DNA of 64,000 nucleotides from Rhipicephalus microplus (lineage: Eukaryota > Arthropoda > Arachnida > Ixodida > Ixodidae). Every line of letters starts with the position of its first letter. Positions within the stretch are counted from its first letter, which is position 1. Location of the stretch: the NCBI RefSeq assembly GCF_043290135.1, contig NC_134709.1:69864456-69928455 (forward strand). The letters run 5' to 3'. This document shows, piece after piece, positions 59,696 through 64,000 of the stretch. The notes beneath the pieces are model-generated. The model was not told the origin of the DNA. It worked only from the letters and a program-made list of their open reading frames with translations, and searched no databases. The position numbers and the translations under genes are program-made.

Positions 59696-61865
59696 ATCAA
59701 GCGTATACCAGTTGCTATGTTCCTCGACGTGAAGAGTGCCAACGACAACGTAATGCACGACGTTAGTCTCGATGCCTTGAAAAATATTTGATTTATTAGA
59801 GAAATGCTTCCATTGACCTGGAGCTACCTATTGAAGAGAGATCCTTATTCATGCTTGCTGCGGATTGATCTCTACATTGATCTTTTCAGCTGACATGGCA
59901 TCCCACAGGTTGGGGATCTCAGCCCTACTTTGTTTAAAATCCCCAGCATTGGACTTGTCCAGGCTCTGCCTTGACCAGCAAACCTATCTGTATACGCCGA
60001 TGACATTTCCATCTGTGCTTCGGATGTGACGTGAGCCCAGGTACGTGCAAGGATCCAGAAAGCAGCGACGACAACGTCGAAGTACCTCCATGCTTGACGG
60101 CTCACAATTTCCACCAATAATTATGCCTTAGTTTCTTTTACGAGCGAGCCGATGTTATGCTATTTCGTTTGAGTTGACAAATATGAGAATTAAGTATACG
60201 AGATGTCATCGATTGCTGGGCATCTTTATTGACAAATACCTTTTGTAGAGTGCTCACAACTGGCACTAGAAGAAGAGGCTCAGCTCTATTGCCCACGCAA
60301 TGAAACTTTTAGCTCGTAAAACATAAGGCCCGTTCGTATTAGTCATGCTTGAGGTGCACAGGGCACTCTTTTTGGGGTACTTGCGGTATAGAACACCCTT
60401 GCTTTAAGGGGCCGGGAAGACTAACATCCACATCCTGCAGAGCATTAAAGGCCAAGCTTTCCGCACATGCTTGGGGTTACCCAGGTGTGCTAACACGGTC
60501 AATGGAATTGCCATTGCCAAAGACCAATCGATTTCGACATCTCTAGCTGTAGTCACACTCCGAGCACACATTCACGATTTATGTAGACTGCCTGATAACC
60601 AACTCGCAAGCCGGCCACTAGAAAGACTGAAGACAGAGTTCTCCAGAGTAGTTGCGGCTAACCTATATTTCATCTCCTGGAGTTTCTCACCTGCAACCAT
60701 ACCGCCATGGCCGGATGAGTGCCTGCAAAACCCTCCTCTGCACCTTGAAGTATCGGGCGTATACAAAAGGGCTAGCCTGTCATCTACAGCCCTGAAGCAG
60801 ACCTCATTGAACCTCTTACATCTAAACTCATATTTATATGTATGGTATTGTATCGGAAAGTTTGACGGACATTTTTGTAGTCCCATCTCGGTCAATCACC
60901 GTCAAGTTCGAAACGCCACACGTCACGACATCTATAGGCTCCGACCTAGCTATCGTTCTAGTCGTATTGAAGTTTGTTCTGCGAGAATTCCCTGGCAAGT
61001 GGGCTATATTCTGCGATTACAAGGCGACACTTCAATGAGAGCGAAGTCTGCGCTGCGTGAACTATCATCTGTTGGTGTCTCATATCAACATAATCAGTCA
61101 TCTAGCCAATAATCGGGGGCATGACATAGTCTTTCAACGGTTGCGGGGTCACTGTGGGATCACTGGTAACCACATTGCCAACAACGCTGCTCAATGTGCC
61201 CAAGATGGAGCGCGTACACTGCTCATACCCTTTTCAAGGGTCGACGCTGCAAGATAACTTCACCACACCGCGCATAGTGCCACACCTCTGCATTGTTGTC
61301 GTCCACTTCAATCGCTGCCCACGGAACCTCGGTTCATTACTCCAAGTACAGCTGCCATCAAACACTTCACGACGCGACGCTGCAGTACTGCGTCAGTTAT
61401 AGGTCAACGTAGCCTTTACAAACTCCTTTATATATCGCATTGGTATGGCTTATTATCCCAACTGTGATAACTGCTACTGCTTGCGTAGAAACACTTGACC
61501 ATGTCCTGTGCCATTGTCCCGAATTTGCACAACATCTTGGGACACTCCACTGTGCCTTGAGAAGGCTGGATGATCGTTCGTTTACACAGTGGAAGATCTT
61601 GGGTGCGTGGACTTCTAGTTAATCAGCCCAGAAAGCCACATGAGCCCTTCTACAATTCTCGAAGGCAACATCACTGAGCGACCCCCTGTGAGACCCTGCA
61701 CTGTGTGTGTGGTGTGCGTGTGATACGCAATGTCCACCTGCTTCTTTCTCTTTATTTTACTCCCTTATTTCCCTCTCCCCTTGTGTAGTGTAGCAAACAG
61801 GACTTTGTCAAGTTAACCTCCCACCTTTCTTAAATTTTTTTTCTCTCTCTTACTGATTAAGATTT
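59696..61865 (+). pseudogene. I-like LINE ORF2 remnant: RT, RNase H, Cys/His tail
   Basis: Starts mid-RT with AMFLDVKSANDNVMHDVSLD (about 59715; usual FLDVKSAYDNV). The catalytic YADD is kept at 59993-60004. The connection region includes LPRCANTVNGIAIAKDQS. RNase H traces: SRSITVKFETP, GSDLAIVLVVLKFVLREFPG and GHCGITGNHIANNAAQCAQ. The C-terminal finger is ETLDHVLCHCPEFAQH, with RRLDDRSFTQWKILGAW ending near 61620. The 3' UTR ends with CCTTGTGTAGTGTAGCAAAC, GTTAACCTCCCACCTTTC and a TC-rich tail. Many frame changes; older than the 18.9-21.2 kb copy. Confidence 0.82.
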
Positions 61866-63446
61866 CTTACACTACCAACATAGCTCATCTAATTGCTCAA
61901 AAGAAATGACACTGCGGCAGAGAAAAAACTAAGTTGGCTTCAGGTGCTTCATGTTCGTCTCGTTTTTTTATATAGCAAGTAACACAAAAAACCACTATCT
62001 ATAAGTAACAATAAGAACTTCAACTAAAAATACAAAATTCAGATGAAAGAAGAAGCAAAGCAAACGCCAACAACCTAAGCAGGCCACAATGCTGGAAAAG
62101 TTCTTCCACAGCGTGCAGGAGCAACCGAACAAAGAATGAACTCACTATACGCTCCAGTAGGACGAGATCAAAAACATATGTGTGACTTTTAAAGGCTGGT
62201 ACGCTACCGAACTGCCAGTCCTAATCGCGTTTCCTAACTTTTCTTTATTCCCATGGAAGCAGGGCCGACAGAGTCGCTCTGATAACTTTCCTGAGCTGTA
62301 ATCAGCTTTTCTGCCAAACCGATACTTTTGTTACTTGGGTGCGTCGGTACGCCAATGACCACCATAAATAACGCCCGCTCTCCATGTACCGCCGCACCCT
62401 CTCTCGCGCTTGCGTAGCAGCCACGGACTCTTCCGCCTCATTCACTTCTAGCTCCCATACAACCGGAATCCATCGCAATGTTACGTTTCTGAAACTAACA
62501 CGAAGGTGTAAAGCCTTCTAGGCAGGAGGACCGTCATTAGACGTCGGGGGTCGTACGAATCTTGCCGGATCGATGGGCTCTTACGGAGCTCCCTCTGGTC
62601 GGTTGTGATCGCTGCCTCGGCCACATTATCCAAGCGCGAGCTTTATATTCCTCCTCAAAATACGAAAAGCAACCATTGGTGGCGTCGGTGTAAACATGAT
62701 GTGATTACATCATCGTCACGAAACGTGACATTACGGCGCCATCACATGACACCAGTGATTGGTCAAAAGTCGACCAATTCTGGACGCACTGGGAAACAAT
62801 GTGAAGGGCCTGCGAGGAGCTTGTAGGCTTGCGATCAAGAAGGTATACTGCTAAAACACCTTCAGTATGGGAAGTTTAAAAAGCGTGGTAATTTGTGGGC
62901 AAATAAATACAATGAACTAAGATAACAAAGAAGAGAAATGCTGTTTTTGCTGAGGCGTTCTAGACAGCTTCATTCGACAGCCGCCTTCATGAGCCACATT
63001 TTAACGACAGCACGTTGAAGGGCCTGTTTGGCAGAAAGTTCAGCTTTTCTGTCATTTGTTCTAAGAAAATATCGGCACTAGCCGTGATAAATGCGATAAT
63101 AGCGATACAAACTTCAAATACCATGGTTCTAAGCTGAAATTGAAGCCGCGTGTGCTGCTTGCAAAGAAGCTTCTCTGACAAAGACTGAGCCCAATGGTTG
63201 AAGCTGCCTCAGAAAGAACTGTGTACATTCTTCATGTATATATAGGGCTCTTATTATCGCATGCTACAATGCGTTCGTTTTGCTCTATTGCTGATCGTGT
63301 AGTGTGTATTTATTCATTATTTATTGAAGAATACCTCAGAGGCCACGAACACATTGAGGCAACGAAGGTATAATAGTGAATGGAGAAAAACGCAGGACTC
63401 TTAAAGTAGCAATGCAGTATACACCAGTGAAACTCAACAGCACATG

Positions 63447-63448
<2 letters not shown>
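61866..63448. other. No recognised feature
   Basis: 62640-62770 has several short inverted repeats (GTGATTACATCATCG, CACGAAACGTGAC) typical of dispersed repeats, but none can be named. Confidence 0.4.

Positions 63449-63497
<49 letters not shown>
63449..63497. repeat. (AT)n microsatellite
   Basis: About twenty-four AT units, perfect. Confidence 0.97.
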
Positions 63498-63500
<3 letters not shown>

Positions 63501-63704
63501 CTTTGTAGGAGCGGCGGCCGCGAGAGTGCTGACTGTAGGAATAAGAGAACAATGACGACAATCATGGGTGCGCTCGTGGGAGGCGGCAGCTGCTGGCAGT
63601 GGCCAGTTGCGACGGACGCATAGAAGATTAAACATGATTCCTGCTCGGACTCTACATCTTCCTTGAGGATTTCTGTCCAGCCACAGCCCCGAAATCTATA
63701 AATT
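63498..63704 (+). other. Possible LTR end preceding a PBS-like site
   Basis: Unassigned sequence that would be LTR-proximal if the PBS-like word at 63705 is real. No second LTR copy lies in the window. Confidence 0.25.
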
Positions 63705-63718
63705 TGGCGTCCAACGGG
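63705..63718 (+). other. PBS-like motif of an LTR element running off the edge
   Basis: TGGCGTCCAACGGG resembles the TGGCGCCCAACG start of Lys-tRNA-type primer-binding sites. A short reading frame follows 52 bp downstream. The rest of the putative element would lie beyond 64000. Confidence 0.35.
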
Positions 63719-63770
63719 AAGAACTTCACCCTTGAGCCATAGACATCGAGGTACCTGACAGGCCGCAACC

Positions 63771-63941
63771 ATGGGCTTGACGATGCCGGTGACTGTCCCG
63801 ACCTTTTCCGCCCAAGACATGAGAGAATCACTCCTAGACTTCATTGACAGCCTTTTCGGGCACTCGACGGTTAGCGGCTTCAAGGAGTCTGACATGCTCT
63901 CGCAGGCCGTACGAGTTGCCCCGTGTGGTGCCGTAGAATAG
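63771..63941 (+). CDS. Short ORF, possible gag start
   Basis: 56 codons from MGLTMPVTVPTFSAQDMRES to APCGAVE and a stop. It opens 52 bp after the PBS-like word, where a gag would start, but it stops early and shows no capsid motif. It could be a truncated gag, a host first exon or chance. Confidence 0.25.
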   Translation: MGLTMPVTVPTFSAQDMRESLLDFIDSLFGHSTVSGFKESDMLSQAVRVAPCGAVE

Positions 63942-64000
63942 CGTCTTCAATCTCCCTTCGATTCCTGTAGCCAGTTTGTCACGGCATTTCGGAAGAGTTG

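Overview
The window is eukaryotic, AT-leaning, repeat-dense nuclear DNA, almost certainly from a metastriate hard tick (Rhipicephalus or a close relative). The main evidence is about twelve copies of a roughly 245-bp tRNA-derived SINE: a GCCGCGGTGGTCTAGTGG head, a GGTTCGAATCC B box, a conserved body and a (CAAT)n/(ATCA)n tail. I recognise this as the tick SINE family Ruka. Long tetranucleotide arrays and tick-type LINE and Ty3/gypsy remnants fit. I found no convincing host protein-coding exon. Nearly every open reading frame is transposon-derived, simple repeat or chance.

Layout. 0-14 kb: a two-unit tRNA-like tandem repeat, five SINEs, microsatellites including a 292-bp (CA)n(TA)n tract, a LINE C-terminal remnant (8.1-8.5 kb) and a CpG-rich patch (4.4-5.2 kb). 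14.5-15.3 kb: a decayed gypsy gag. 18.85-21.2 kb: a minus-strand LINE with reverse transcriptase (RT), RNase H and a Cys/His tail, carrying few lesions. 24-25.3 kb: a broken gypsy pol abutting a SINE. 25.3-32.9 kb: a cluster of two interleaved dispersed families. One carries a (TCCGTCCATGCG)-type minisatellite. The other is composite, with a tandem core of about 145 bp, an embedded GC-rich module, a GATA/TATC microsatellite and a terminal hairpin; two long copies lie in opposite orientation.

38,967-43,301 holds the best object in the window: a structurally complete Ty3/gypsy retrotransposon on the minus strand. It has identical 158-bp LTRs, a 5-bp target duplication (TAGAA), a primer-binding-site candidate, gag, a canonical -1 frameshift heptamer at the gag stop, pol (protease, RT, RNase H, integrase) with all catalytic residues seen, and a polypurine tract. 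It has no env. As a mobile unit, gag makes the particle, the -1 shift yields a Gag-Pol fusion, and pol supplies maturation, cDNA synthesis and integration.

44-64 kb: a fold-back element, three SINEs (two with perfect target duplications), two LINE copies of one family (one with an internal deletion, one with a 5' inversion), a LINE nested inside another LINE (54.3-56.3 kb), an I-like LINE remnant (59.7-61.9 kb), and at the right edge a possible start of another LTR element. Long intervals with nothing recognisable are listed as such. All family calls rest on motif reading, not on database searches, and repeat boundaries are approximate unless a target duplication or LTR edge is given.
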